Shown: positions 24,961-33,943 of the stretch, in pieces
How positions within the stretch are numbered: the first letter of the stretch is position 1
How the letters are laid out: each line of letters starts with the position of its first letter
From: Vibrio aerogenes
GTDB lineage: Bacteria > Pseudomonadota > Gammaproteobacteria > Enterobacterales > Vibrionaceae
Reading direction: 5' to 3'
DNA: 64,000 bases
Assembly: GCF_024346755.1 (NCBI RefSeq)
Contig: NZ_AP024861.1
Location: 992,001-1,056,000 of the forward strand
The notes under the pieces: generated by a model
The model's database searches: none
Seen by the model: the letters and a program-made list of their open reading frames with translations, nothing else
Told to the model about the DNA's origin: nothing
Made by a program: the position numbers and the translations under genes

Positions 24961-25974
24961 ATGAAACTAAAAACTCTGTTGGCTGTTTTTTCTGCCCTGA
25001 CACTGTTTTTCGGTGTTGTCGGGCAGTGTTCCGCGGTAGCTTTCTCTGGTACTTTTTATGCCAGTCAGGCATGTCCCGCTTATCAATCAAAAAATAAGAA
25101 GACCAATCCCGGGAATATTTATCTGGTTTCCGGTCAGTCTTATCAGATTCAGGAAGCAAATAAAAGCAATGCCACCTGGTACCGGGTGGTGGTTGAGAAT
25201 GCCAACCCGCAGTTGCGTTGGGTCTCTGTCAGTTGTGGTGAGGTAAAAGATGGTGATTCTTCTTCATCTGGCAGCTCAGATTCATCGGGCAGTTCGGGTT
25301 CTGGCAGCTGTTCAACCGCGGGTCAGGAAGACAGTTATGTTTTTGCCCTTAGCTGGCAGCCTGCTTTCTGTGAAACACATACGTCAAAGCCTGAATGTAA
25401 GGTCACTGATTCCAGCGCTTATCAGGCCGGAAACTTTACCCTGCATGGTTTGTGGCCGAATAAAGCCTCTTGTGGCACAAGCTACGGATTCTGTGGCAGC
25501 TATTCTCACTCGGTGAGTCCTTTCTGCAGTTATGATGCGGTTCCGATGTCATCATCGACGCTGGCATTACTGGGACAATATATGCCAAGTGCAGCCTATG
25601 GTTCTTGCTTGCAACGCCATGAATGGTACAAGCACGGTACCTGCCAGACGCAAAGAAACGCGGATGAATATTTTAAAACGGCGATTCGCCTGCAAAAAGA
25701 ATTTAACCAGAATGTCGCTTATTTCATGCGGGATCACCTCGGTGAATCTGTCTCCACGCAAGACTTTTTTGATGTCGTGGATCAGGCGTTTTTTGATGGT
25801 GCGCACAAACGGTTACAGATTTCATGTAAGAACAGCAAATTAGTGGATGTCTATATTAATTTGCCGAAGCAACTGGATGAAAATGCTTCCCTTGAAAGCT
25901 TAATGATGGATGCCGATCCGAAGTTTTCTAACAAATGTGGCAGCAGCTTCACTGTGGATGAAATCGGCTTTTAA
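24961..25974 (+). CDS. Secreted RNase T2 family ribonuclease
   Basis: A 337-aa protein with a signal peptide (MKLKTLLAVFSALTLFFG to CSAVA). A small N-terminal domain of about 70 residues with several Cys follows, then a Ser/Gly linker (SSSSGSSDSSGSSGSGSC) and the RNase T2 catalytic domain. Both active-site segments are present: FTLHGLWPN with H162 (CAS1) and HEWYKHGTC with H220, E221, K224 and H225 (CAS2). It should cleave single-stranded RNA in the periplasm or outside via 2',3'-cyclic phosphates. A strong terminator follows. Confidence 0.92.
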   Translation: MKLKTLLAVFSALTLFFGVVGQCSAVAFSGTFYASQACPAYQSKNKKTNPGNIYLVSGQSYQIQEANKSNATWYRVVVENANPQLRWVSVSCGEVKDGDSSSSGSSDSSGSSGSGSCSTAGQEDSYVFALSWQPAFCETHTSKPECKVTDSSAYQAGNFTLHGLWPNKASCGTSYGFCGSYSHSVSPFCSYDAVPMSSSTLALLGQYMPSAAYGSCLQRHEWYKHGTCQTQRNADEYFKTAIRLQKEFNQNVAYFMRDHLGESVSTQDFFDVVDQAFFDGAHKRLQISCKNSKLVDVYINLPKQLDENASLESLMMDADPKFSNKCGSSFTVDEIGF

Positions 25975-25994
25975 TCCCTCCGCCCTGACGGATA

Positions 25995-26025
25995 AAAAAG
26001 AAGGCGGTTTTTCCGCCTTCTTTTT
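25995..26025 (+). terminator. Terminator after RNase T2 (also palindromic for the other strand)
   Basis: AAAAAGAAGGCGG and CCGCCTTCTTTTT form a 13-bp stem with a short T loop and T-tract. Because A-runs flank the other side it may work in both directions, also closing the minus-strand nfi transcript. Confidence 0.85.
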
Positions 26026-26045
26026 GTGAATATATCGGTGAAACC

Positions 26046-26061
26046 CTAGAGCGTGCTCTAG
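26046..26061. repeat. Internal-deletion derivative of the 62-bp inverted repeat
   Basis: CTAGAGCGTGCTCTAG is a perfect 7-bp palindrome around GT. Its sequence equals the two outermost ends of the element at 40784-40845 joined with the middle missing. Confidence 0.5.
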
Positions 26062-26074
26062 TTCAATCCGGGTT

Positions 26075-26758
26075 TTATTTATTTCCCAGTGCTTTTCTTA
26101 AGGTATTGACCAGATGATCGGCCTGCCGGGTTGTTTCGGGCAGACGATATTTTGGTGCAGCTTTCAGGACCCATTTACAGGCGGTTTCCAGAGAGATTTT
26201 GTGCCCGACAGAGACATAAACAGGATTGATATTTGTCTGGGTTCTCAGCACACAGCCGATGACTTCATTCTGATCAATCAGCGGTGCAGAAGCGCCTCTC
26301 TCCGGCGCTGGCTGTTCATGCTCTCCTGTCAGGCGGGTTTTACCGCAACCAATGGTAGGAACATCAAACAGCATACCCAGATGGCACGCCAGTCCGAATC
26401 GTCTTGGATGAGCAAGGCCCTGACCATCGCAGAGTATCAGATCCGGTGTTTGTTGTACTTTTTCAAAGGCTTTGAGTAGTGGCGGGAGTTCCCTGAATGA
26501 GAATAAACCCGGAATATACGGAAAATGAACTTCATCCTCCGCCGTTTGGGTTTCGATGACTTCAAGGGTGTCTGCATCAAGGATCACCACCGCAGCCACA
26601 AGCCGATCACCAGAATCAGGATAAGCTACATCAACCCCGGCAATATAGTTTACCGTACGGAGCTGGTCGGTTTTGATCACCTGTGCTGCCAGCTGTTGCT
26701 GTAATGTCAGGGCTTCTGTTTCAGATAAATTCCACGGATGTTTGAGGATGGGTTTCAT
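26075..26758 (-). CDS. nfi: Endonuclease V (deoxyinosine 3' endonuclease)
   Basis: A 227-aa DNA repair enzyme that nicks the second bond 3' of deoxyinosine. Conserved parts: YIAGVDVAYPDSG (catalytic Asp), PYIPGLFSFRELPPLLKAFEK (Glu), LILCDGQGLAHPRRFGLACHLG (Asp, His) and TIGCGKTRL. Length matches E. coli Nfi (223 aa). Its start is three bases after the stop of the upstream secreted-protein gene, so the two are probably one operon, though a functional link is not apparent. Confidence 0.93.
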   Translation of the reverse strand: MKPILKHPWNLSETEALTLQQQLAAQVIKTDQLRTVNYIAGVDVAYPDSGDRLVAAVVILDADTLEVIETQTAEDEVHFPYIPGLFSFRELPPLLKAFEKVQQTPDLILCDGQGLAHPRRFGLACHLGMLFDVPTIGCGKTRLTGEHEQPAPERGASAPLIDQNEVIGCVLRTQTNINPVYVSVGHKISLETACKWVLKAAPKYRLPETTRQADHLVNTLRKALGNK

Positions 26759-26761
26759 GAT

Positions 26762-28150
26762 TTATTCCCCGGCCACAAGATGATTGACAATCGCTGTTGA
26801 ACCCTGGCAGCTTTCAATGGTGTACTGGCTGGGTATCCCTTGTTTGGACTGGCGGTAAACATGCTTCAGTAAGTGAATATACTCGTCAACGGAGACAGAG
26901 AGTAACGCAGGGCTGATTGCAATATGATTTGAATGACAGCGGTTGTATGTATCCAATGTGATTTTATTGACCGGAACCAGCTGTTTTTTCTCTCCGTAGA
27001 TGATCGAACCCCGTTCAGGCGTTCCATTTATCAGAGCTTTAAATGTATTGGCAGTGCTGGTTTTTAGTTCTGTGTTCAGGAGTGTTTTTAATGCGTTGCC
27101 TTCGTATCTGTGTCTTCCGTAAGCAAAAAATTTCAAATGTGGCATTTTTTTGATAACAGCAAGGGGCAGGGGTTGTTTTTTAGTCACACTGAGTTGCTCC
27201 AGATCGAGCTTCAGTAAAGGAGAGTAATCCGTTGCCTGTTCATGCTCGAAGTACACTTTTTTGAGTCCTTTCATCGTACCTATATTTGAAATATCACGAA
27301 TATAGCGTTCACTGAAGGGGCCAAATTCTTTGCGATAATATAAAGCCAGCGTTGCAATATGACGGTTATGAATCTCAGGTAATTGATCCGACCCCATTTG
27401 CCGGATAGAGAGCGTTTTCAGTGAGGTCAGTTGATCGAGTGCTGTCACATCCGAAAGTGCTGGTGTTGTCAGGTCCAAATACTCAAGATGGTGAAAATTT
27501 TCCAGTCCTTTCAATGTGGTCTGCACTTCAGAATCAATCGTCAGTTTTTTTATCTGAGCGTTCTGATTGATTTTGCTGAAATCCAGGCTTTCTTCTGAGC
27601 CACTCAGTTTTAATGTGTGAATGGCGTGATGCTGACCGAGTCCGGCTAAATCAATTTTTTCAGCATAAACAGAAACTTCTTTGATTCCCGGGCTGAGTTT
27701 TATGTGCCGGAAAGAAAATTGATTCATTCTGAGACGCAGATATTTCAGCTGTTCGGTTCCCTGAATGTTGATGTCTTTGAGTGGATACCTTGAAGCAATT
27801 CGTAACGATGTTAATTTTTTATACTTTTTTAGCGCAGAAATTGTCTGGTAGAAATGAAGCGGATTTTTGTTCAACAGCACAAGCTCCATTGACTCGACCG
27901 TATCATTTCCGGCATCAAGAGTGAGATCAATATCCCCGGCAGTGATCTCCAGATAGGACAGTGATTTGAATTCATTGACTGTTTTCAAATCAGCAGTGCT
28001 GTTTTCTTTCATTTTGATATCGATACTGTCACTGTCGGTATTGTATTTAAATCCGGATAATTCTTTCTGAGCGGTTTCTGCCTGAGCAAATGGCATCACA
28101 GCGAAAGATAAAAAAAGCAGGGAAACCAGCCTGAAATGACGCATATTCAA
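26762..28150 (-). CDS. Secreted leucine-rich-like protein of unknown function
   Basis: A 462-aa protein with a signal peptide (MRHFRLVSLLFLSFAVMPFAQA). The mature part has irregular leucine-rich repeats, each a strand-like LxxLxL followed by a loop (KKYKKLTSLRIAS, NFHHLEYLDLTTPAL, DQLTSLKTLSIRQMG, GTMKGLKKVYFEHE). This suggests a solenoid for protein binding in the periplasm or outside. The C-terminus (INGTPERGSIIYG, then NRCHSNHIAISPALLS) is not LRR. No catalytic motif is recognised. It precedes nfi by three bases. Confidence 0.7.
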   Translation of the reverse strand: MNMRHFRLVSLLFLSFAVMPFAQAETAQKELSGFKYNTDSDSIDIKMKENSTADLKTVNEFKSLSYLEITAGDIDLTLDAGNDTVESMELVLLNKNPLHFYQTISALKKYKKLTSLRIASRYPLKDINIQGTEQLKYLRLRMNQFSFRHIKLSPGIKEVSVYAEKIDLAGLGQHHAIHTLKLSGSEESLDFSKINQNAQIKKLTIDSEVQTTLKGLENFHHLEYLDLTTPALSDVTALDQLTSLKTLSIRQMGSDQLPEIHNRHIATLALYYRKEFGPFSERYIRDISNIGTMKGLKKVYFEHEQATDYSPLLKLDLEQLSVTKKQPLPLAVIKKMPHLKFFAYGRHRYEGNALKTLLNTELKTSTANTFKALINGTPERGSIIYGEKKQLVPVNKITLDTYNRCHSNHIAISPALLSVSVDEYIHLLKHVYRQSKQGIPSQYTIESCQGSTAIVNHLVAGE

Positions 28151-28180
28151 TTCCTTTATTATTCAAATTAGTGATATGAC

Positions 28181-28227
28181 GCAGGATGATATATGTATCC
28201 CCGGATGACCTCAAGATGCAAGTTTCA
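28181..28227. repeat. Intergenic repeat, copy A
   Basis: GCAGGATGATATATG then CCTCAAGATGCAAGTTTCAG. The same two blocks at the same spacing occur at 51651-51692. The CCTCAAGATGCA core looks like a small dispersed element of vibrios. Confidence 0.55.
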
Positions 28228-28369
28228 GTCAGATTTATCCGGTCGGTATGTCAATCGTGGATGGCTCACCGGAAGATGTAAAAGAGTTGCTGATTTTACT
28301 GTGATATTTACCGTGATAGGGGGGAAAGCGTCAGACAGATTCAGAAACCGGTCTGACGGCTATGGCGAG

Positions 28370-29809
28370 TTAAGACTTCAGCACACGGGCTCTGAACTGG
28401 CGGCCTTTGATCTTGTCTTGTTCGAGTTTTTTGGCAGCTTTTTTGGCGACATTTTTTTCAACTGCCACGTACGCCCGCATATCAAACAGATTAATTTTTC
28501 CGACCTGTTTACCCAAAATACCCTGTTTTCCGGTCAGTGCGCCGAGAATATCCCCCGCGCGCAGTTTTTGTTTCTTACCGCCGGAAATTTCAATGGTCGC
28601 CATCGGCGCAGTATATGCGGTTTCCGGTAATCCATCGCTTGAGGGCAACTGTGCAGGTTCGATGGGCAAGTTCATGTATTCATCGATTTGCGACACGCGA
28701 ATCATTTCTTTGTCGCTGAACAGACTACAGGCAACGCCTTTGCTGCCTGCGCGCCCGGTCCGGCCAATCCGGTGCACGTGGACTTCCGGATCGCGCGAGA
28801 GCTGGAAATTGATCACCATATCCAGATCGGCGACATCCAGCCCGCGGGCTGCCACATCGGTCGCGACCAGAATAGAAATACTTTTATTGGCGAACTGAAC
28901 CAGCGTTTGGGTGCGATCGCGTTGCTCAAGATCGCCGTGAATATCAATCACATCAAAACCGGCATTCCAGAGCAAATCCGCGACTGACTTGACCTCTCGT
29001 TTGGTGTTACAGAAAATCACCGCTGACTCAGGTTGATGATGAAGCAGCAGGGTTTTAGTGGCATCCAGCCGGGACTGTTCATCGGTGACCTTGTAGAAAT
29101 ATTGCCGGATTGAAGAGGATTCATGGGTTGATTCAACTTTCACCATCTCCGGATTGCGCATGATCCGCTGAGTGGTGGACTGAATTTGTGGCGGGAATGT
29201 CGCGCTGAACAGCAGCGTCTGACGTGCTGTCGGCGCAGCGTCGATAATGGCATCCAGCGCATCCTGAAAGCCCATTTCCAGCATCCGGTCGGCTTCATCC
29301 AGTACCAGTGTATTGAGCTCTTCGAGATGAATCCGGCCTTTGTTGAGGTGATCTAACACGCGTCCGGGAGTACCCACCAGAATATGCGCGCCATGCTCCA
29401 GGGAACCAATCTGTGGTCCCATTGGCATGCCGCCACACAAGGTCAGCACCTTGATATTGTGAATGGTCCGGGCCAGCGTACGGATTTCTTTTGCAACCTG
29501 ATCAGCCAGTTCCCGCGTCGGGCAAAGTACTAAAGACTGAACCCGGAAACGCTTTACATTCAGGTTGTTCAGGACCGTCAGGCCAAATGCCACGGTTTTA
29601 CCTGAACCGGTTTTTCCCTGTCCAATGACATCTTTGCCCTGCAACATCAGTGGCAGACTTTGCGCCTGAATCGGGGTCATGGCGGTATATCCCAGTGAGT
29701 CGATGTTCTGAAGTAACGCCGGGGACAGAGGAAGTGATGAAAATGGTTGCTGGCTCAAAAGAAAGTCCTGAGTGAAAGTCATGGGATTGATGGGGTGCAC
29801 AATAGTCAT
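28370..29809 (-). CDS. dbpA: ATP-dependent RNA helicase DbpA
   Basis: DEAD-box helicase acting in 50S ribosome assembly, recognising helix 92 of 23S rRNA. Q motif (YTAMTPIQAQSLP), GQGKTGSGKT (motif I), PTRELADQV (Ia), VLDEADRML (II), FSATFP (III), HRIGRTGRAG (VI). The C-terminal RNA-binding domain with GGKKQKLRAGDILGAL and GKQVGKINLFDMRAYVAV identifies DbpA. The start is uncertain: ATG 29809 is used; ATG 29782 lies close to the conserved start and a TTG at 29827 is also open. Confidence 0.93.
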   Translation of the reverse strand: MTIVHPINPMTFTQDFLLSQQPFSSLPLSPALLQNIDSLGYTAMTPIQAQSLPLMLQGKDVIGQGKTGSGKTVAFGLTVLNNLNVKRFRVQSLVLCPTRELADQVAKEIRTLARTIHNIKVLTLCGGMPMGPQIGSLEHGAHILVGTPGRVLDHLNKGRIHLEELNTLVLDEADRMLEMGFQDALDAIIDAAPTARQTLLFSATFPPQIQSTTQRIMRNPEMVKVESTHESSSIRQYFYKVTDEQSRLDATKTLLLHHQPESAVIFCNTKREVKSVADLLWNAGFDVIDIHGDLEQRDRTQTLVQFANKSISILVATDVAARGLDVADLDMVINFQLSRDPEVHVHRIGRTGRAGSKGVACSLFSDKEMIRVSQIDEYMNLPIEPAQLPSSDGLPETAYTAPMATIEISGGKKQKLRAGDILGALTGKQGILGKQVGKINLFDMRAYVAVEKNVAKKAAKKLEQDKIKGRQFRARVLKS

Positions 29810-29952
29810 TTCATGAACAGAATACAAGCCCGGTCTTTTCTTATCTATCTTAAGCCGGTCTTAAGCTTCTTTTTTTACACTATGCCGGATAAGAAGTGAA
29901 TGGCATGGCAATAACCCGAGAGTAGATAGAGTAGATAAAGCTGAGTAATGTG

Positions 29953-30504
29953 ATGCAAGTGAAATATATTTTATCCCTGCTGATGGCGGTGGTGCTTTTT
30001 GCGGGTACATTTTTTGTCTGGCAGTATGAGGCCGATCTGCATTATTTAAACCAGCAGATGGCATGGAAGGTCACTCATTTTTATCCCTTCAACAGTCAGA
30101 TGCAGATTGCAAGAACGCATGATACCAACCAACTGGTATTAAGAAAGGTTGACCGAAAAAACCACATGGCTGTTTTTGTCAGCACCACAATTAATAACCG
30201 GTTTGATATTTTATTTCTGATAGAACAGGCCTGCACCAGTGGTCAGGCTTATCCGGCGATTATGAATACCCCCCAAAGTGAGCGGGTCAGTTTTCAGTGT
30301 GATCCGGAGCGTGGCGTGTTGTCATTCCGGCGGGTCTGGAAAAAGCCGGTATCGTTTCGCATGATAGTTAATCATCAGATTGTGAACTTTCAGCCGTCAG
30401 AGTGGGATTTTCCTTTGCTGAAAAAAGATCAGTTCATGCAGCTGCATGCCGGGTTTTATCAGCGGCAGAATGTGGCTAATGTGTATGAATGGCGGAGAGA
30501 TTAA
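29953..30504 (+). CDS. Unknown membrane-anchored protein
   Basis: A 183-aa protein with one N-terminal helix (MQVKYILSLLMAVVLFAGTFF) and a soluble domain of about 155 residues with two Cys (ACTSG and SFQCDP). No family recognised. The fold looks beta-rich (VSFRMIVNHQIVNFQPSEWD). Monocistronic; it converges with the sensor kinase gene. Confidence 0.6.
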   Translation: MQVKYILSLLMAVVLFAGTFFVWQYEADLHYLNQQMAWKVTHFYPFNSQMQIARTHDTNQLVLRKVDRKNHMAVFVSTTINNRFDILFLIEQACTSGQAYPAIMNTPQSERVSFQCDPERGVLSFRRVWKKPVSFRMIVNHQIVNFQPSEWDFPLLKKDQFMQLHAGFYQRQNVANVYEWRRD

Positions 30505-30522
30505 GCTCAGCGTTTAACTGAG

Positions 30523-31944
30523 TCACCGGTCAAGAGGTTCTGTCAGTGATGCCGGGTGTGGGATCATCACAATCACACTGAAGTTCATATCGTTGTCCTG
30601 CCTGACAAACAATGAATAGCCATGCTTTTCGCATAATCTTTTAACAATGGTTAAGCCCAGTCCGTAGTGTTTGTCATTCTTTCTTGAAGTATCAAATTTG
30701 AACAGGGGATTGGTCAGATTATCAAGTGTTGCCTGATTATATTGATGCTGACTTTTGTTGCTGACGATCAGATACGTACCATGAGGGTAGCTGCGGATAT
30801 CGACGCAGGGCCGGGTGTGCTGCTGTCTGTAATACAGTGCGTTGTCGAGCAGGTTTCTGAGTATCACTGAAAGTGCCGTTTTATCTGTAAAGAGGCTGGC
30901 GTTTTGTTTGCCTTCAAAAGACATCTTAATACGCAGATCATCACGGGTGATATTTTGTTTTTGCATCAGCATTGTCAGCAGCGGCCTGAGAGCAACATCC
31001 GTGTTGTCTGAGCTGGTTTGAGAATCAATTTGCTGGAGTGATAGCAGTCCGTTGACCAGGCTTTTCATTTCACTCGAGATAGTCAGGATGTCCCGGCTGT
31101 AAGTCGCGGCAATCCGCGGGTCGTCCGGAAATTTTTCATACACCTCCGTGAGTGTGATGAGCTCTGATATCGGTGTTTTCAGCTCATGGGCAATATCACT
31201 GGTGATCCTTTTTTCATTATTCATTAAATCACGGTTATGTGAAATGTAGCGATTAACAGACTGATATATCGGGGATATTTCTTCAACATCATGTTCTGAA
31301 AGAGACAGGAGCCGGGATGGTTCTGCGGTGGTTCTGATGATCTCATCATTGAGCGCCGATAGGGGTGCAAGGCCTTTGACAACTATATGTCTGGCCACGA
31401 TTCTGGTCAGGAATAGTGTGAGAATAAAACTCACAATTAAAGCGGTATCGATGGTGTAAAGCACGCGGTTGAGTTTGGCTTCTGAGTTATACACCGTCAG
31501 ATAATATTCAGTATGCGCCCTGCCGGGGACCGTGAATCTGGAAAAAATCGCGACGCCCCGTTCTCCATCCGGCAGGTCAACATGATCCATGGCCGAGGTA
31601 TTGAGCCCGATTTTTTGTCGGATCAGGTTGATATCCGGCAGATGACGCATATTCGGCGACTTTTCGACGACACGCCCATTGACCCACACCTGATAATAGA
31701 TATTGTTGATTTGCTCTGCGTTGAGGATGTCATTTCCGGTAATCAACATTTTTTCAGGGTGGTTGACTGAAATGATGGATTTTAAAATATAGGACTGACT
31801 CTGAATTTCGTTGGTGAACTGATTTTCTGCCCAATCATCCATGTTGACATCAATCAGAATAAAAAGAATCGACAGAATGACAGCCAGTGACAGCGAAATC
31901 AGATTCATTAATCTGGACTGAATCGATTTTTTTCTGCCAGTCAT
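30523..31944 (-). CDS. Sensor histidine kinase
   Basis: A 473-aa two-component kinase. Two membrane helices (LMNLISLSLAVILSILFIL near 13-31 and TALIVSFILTLFLTRIV near 165-182) bracket a periplasmic sensor of about 130 residues. A HAMP-like linker follows, then the H box DIAHELKTPISEL (phospho-His), N box VILRNLLDNALYYR and G box HYGLGLTIVKRLCEKHG. It most resembles the QseC/PmrB class. The start overlaps the stop of the response regulator (ATGA). The signal is unknown. Confidence 0.9.
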   Translation of the reverse strand: MTGRKKSIQSRLMNLISLSLAVILSILFILIDVNMDDWAENQFTNEIQSQSYILKSIISVNHPEKMLITGNDILNAEQINNIYYQVWVNGRVVEKSPNMRHLPDINLIRQKIGLNTSAMDHVDLPDGERGVAIFSRFTVPGRAHTEYYLTVYNSEAKLNRVLYTIDTALIVSFILTLFLTRIVARHIVVKGLAPLSALNDEIIRTTAEPSRLLSLSEHDVEEISPIYQSVNRYISHNRDLMNNEKRITSDIAHELKTPISELITLTEVYEKFPDDPRIAATYSRDILTISSEMKSLVNGLLSLQQIDSQTSSDNTDVALRPLLTMLMQKQNITRDDLRIKMSFEGKQNASLFTDKTALSVILRNLLDNALYYRQQHTRPCVDIRSYPHGTYLIVSNKSQHQYNQATLDNLTNPLFKFDTSRKNDKHYGLGLTIVKRLCEKHGYSLFVRQDNDMNFSVIVMIPHPASLTEPLDR

Positions 31945-32627
31945 GATGCATTCTCCAAAATATACCCATGACCTCTTTTGTGGATCAGCGGTAATTCACC
32001 GCCAAATTGTTTAATCTTTTTTCTGATCGAAGAGATGTGGACGTGAATGGTATTTTTGGAGACGTAATCAAAATTTCCGGCTAAAGCCGACGTGAGTGTT
32101 TCGAGGCTGACAATTGTATTGTTTCTTCTGAACAGCAGTTCAATGATTTTATATTCGGATAAGGTCAGTTTAATTTCCTGTTGCCGATATCTGAATTCAC
32201 GGGTGACCAGATCCAGGCTGAAATCCTGCAAGGTGATACAATCCTGATACCGGAGGTCGCCTTCCCGGCGGAGTAAGGCCAGCACCCGTGCATGGAGTTC
32301 ATCAAACACAAAAGGCTTGGCAAGATAATCATCGGCACCGGAGAGTAATCCCCTGACCTTATCATCCGTTTCATTTTTTGCCGATAAGATAATGATTTTT
32401 ACATTGTTATTTTGCTTTCTTAATGTTTCTAAGATATTGAGTCCGTCAATGCCGGGCAGCATGATATCCAGAATGATCAAATCATATTGGTTATGCATGG
32501 CAATATTGAGGCCGGTGCAGCCGTCGGCAGCCTCTTCGACGGTAAACCCAAGGTGGCTTAGTCCGACCGAGATGCTTCTTCTGAGAGTGTCAGAGTCTTC
32601 AATCAGTAAAATATTCATCCGGGACAT
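31941..32627 (-). CDS. OmpR-family response regulator
   Basis: A 228-aa regulator. Receiver domain with the acidic pair E10/D11 and phospho-acceptor D54 in LIILDIMLPG, K in DYLAKPF. C-terminal winged helix ends with TIHVHISSIRKKI and HKRGHGYIL. It is cotranscribed with the kinase. The divergent hydroxyacid dehydrogenase might be a target. Confidence 0.92.
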   Translation of the reverse strand: MSRMNILLIEDSDTLRRSISVGLSHLGFTVEEAADGCTGLNIAMHNQYDLIILDIMLPGIDGLNILETLRKQNNNVKIIILSAKNETDDKVRGLLSGADDYLAKPFVFDELHARVLALLRREGDLRYQDCITLQDFSLDLVTREFRYRQQEIKLTLSEYKIIELLFRRNNTIVSLETLTSALAGNFDYVSKNTIHVHISSIRKKIKQFGGELPLIHKRGHGYILENAS

Positions 32628-32760
32628 TTCACGCTTTAATTTGATGGGATTAAGCTGATTTTGATTGAAACCCGCCTGTGTTTCAATAGGTGCCTGGTAT
32701 CGGTATCGTTATCCTGTATTCCTTTGTGTGGATATATGACTCATCAGGCATCTCGGGTAT

Positions 32761-32799
32761 ATTGCGTTATCATCATATACAGTATGATGATAACGCAAT
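32761..32799. promoter_or_regulatory. Perfect 17-bp inverted repeat upstream of the dehydrogenase
   Basis: ATTGCGTTATCATCATA (32761-32777) and its exact complement (32783-32799) flank TACAG. It lies between divergent regulator and dehydrogenase genes, 40 bases before the dehydrogenase start. No T-tract follows, so an operator or transcript hairpin is more likely than a terminator. Confidence 0.5.
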
Positions 32800-32838
32800 G
32801 TTGCATGCATAAAAAATGAACAGGGAGACGTCACACGA

Positions 32839-33765
32839 ATGAGTCATTCAGGACATTTATATTATATTTTGACCCACAATAACGACCGGTACCGTGACTT
32901 ATTGAAGTCTTACCCGCTGGATGGTTTCACCGAAACGCAGGATCGCAGTCAGGCCACAGTTTTACTTGCTTCCCCGCCAATGGCAGCCAAATGTCTGGAT
33001 GATTTTCCCAAACTGGAGTGGCTGCAATCCATCTATGCCGGGGTGGACGCATTAATAGCACCGGAATTACGCAAAGGCTATCAGCTGACCAATATTAAAG
33101 GGATTTTTGGTCAGCTGATTTCTGAATATGTGCTGGGATTTTTGACCAGCCATCACCGTCATTTGGTTTACTATAAATATCAACAGCGCAAGCAACAGTG
33201 GAAGCCGTGCCGGTATCGCTCTCTGGCCGGGCAGACGATGGTGATTCTTGGCACCGGATCGATTGGCAGCCACCTGAGTCAGGTTGCCTCTGCATTTGGT
33301 ATTCATACCATTGGCATCAACCGCAGCGGGATTCCGCCAAAGCAAAGTCCCTTTGAGCAGATTTTTCATGTCAATGAAGTCAGGATGGCGCTGTCGAAAG
33401 CTCAGATTGTGGTGAATACACTGCCTGCCACTGCAGAAACAGAGAAACTGCTGAACCGGGAATTGCTGAGTTATTGTAATCAGGCGATTTTGTTTAATGT
33501 TGGCCGGGGTCAGACGCTTGATGAAGATGCCCTGATTCCGGCTATCGAAGCGAACTATATTCAGCATGCGTATCTGGATGTCTTCTGTAAAGAACCGTTA
33601 GCGGACGGCCACCCATTCTGGCAGCATCCGGGAATCACGGTGACGCCGCATATCGCAGCCGTCAGCTTTCCGGAGCAGGTCGCAGAGGAATTTGTTGCCA
33701 ATTGTCAGCGCTGGCAGGATGGTTTTTCATTATTCAACCGGGTGGATTTTGAAAAAGGGTATTAA
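32839..33765 (+). CDS. D-2-hydroxyacid dehydrogenase
   Basis: A 308-aa NAD(P)-dependent oxidoreductase. The Rossmann motif is QTMVILGTGSIGSHLSQVA (about 134-152). Catalytic Arg is in LFNVGRGQTLDEDAL, Glu in CKEPL and His in TPHIAA. The family reduces 2-keto acids such as glyoxylate or hydroxypyruvate (GhrA-like). AGGGAGA ribosome site. The N-terminal part is divergent, so the substrate is not clear. Confidence 0.88.
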   Translation: MSHSGHLYYILTHNNDRYRDLLKSYPLDGFTETQDRSQATVLLASPPMAAKCLDDFPKLEWLQSIYAGVDALIAPELRKGYQLTNIKGIFGQLISEYVLGFLTSHHRHLVYYKYQQRKQQWKPCRYRSLAGQTMVILGTGSIGSHLSQVASAFGIHTIGINRSGIPPKQSPFEQIFHVNEVRMALSKAQIVVNTLPATAETEKLLNRELLSYCNQAILFNVGRGQTLDEDALIPAIEANYIQHAYLDVFCKEPLADGHPFWQHPGITVTPHIAAVSFPEQVAEEFVANCQRWQDGFSLFNRVDFEKGY

Positions 33766-33895
33766 AGGCGTTTTTTGGCGCTGTGCAGCACACAAGCGCC
33801 GTTCCTGATGACCCGGCAATATCTCTGGTGCGGACTCATTGTGATTTGTGGCGCTGAAGCAGGACTCTGAGTCGATATCGCTATTGAATGCCGGT

Positions 33896-33940
33896 ACGTG
33901 GAATGTCGAAACGTAAGATGTCGAAATGTAAGCATCATCC
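33896..33940. repeat. 15-bp tandem repeat next to the ROK gene
   Basis: ACGTGGAATGTCGAA and ACGTAAGATGTCGAA followed by a decayed third unit. It ends four bases before the stop of the minus-strand ROK gene. Confidence 0.6.
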
Positions 33941-33943
33941 TGT

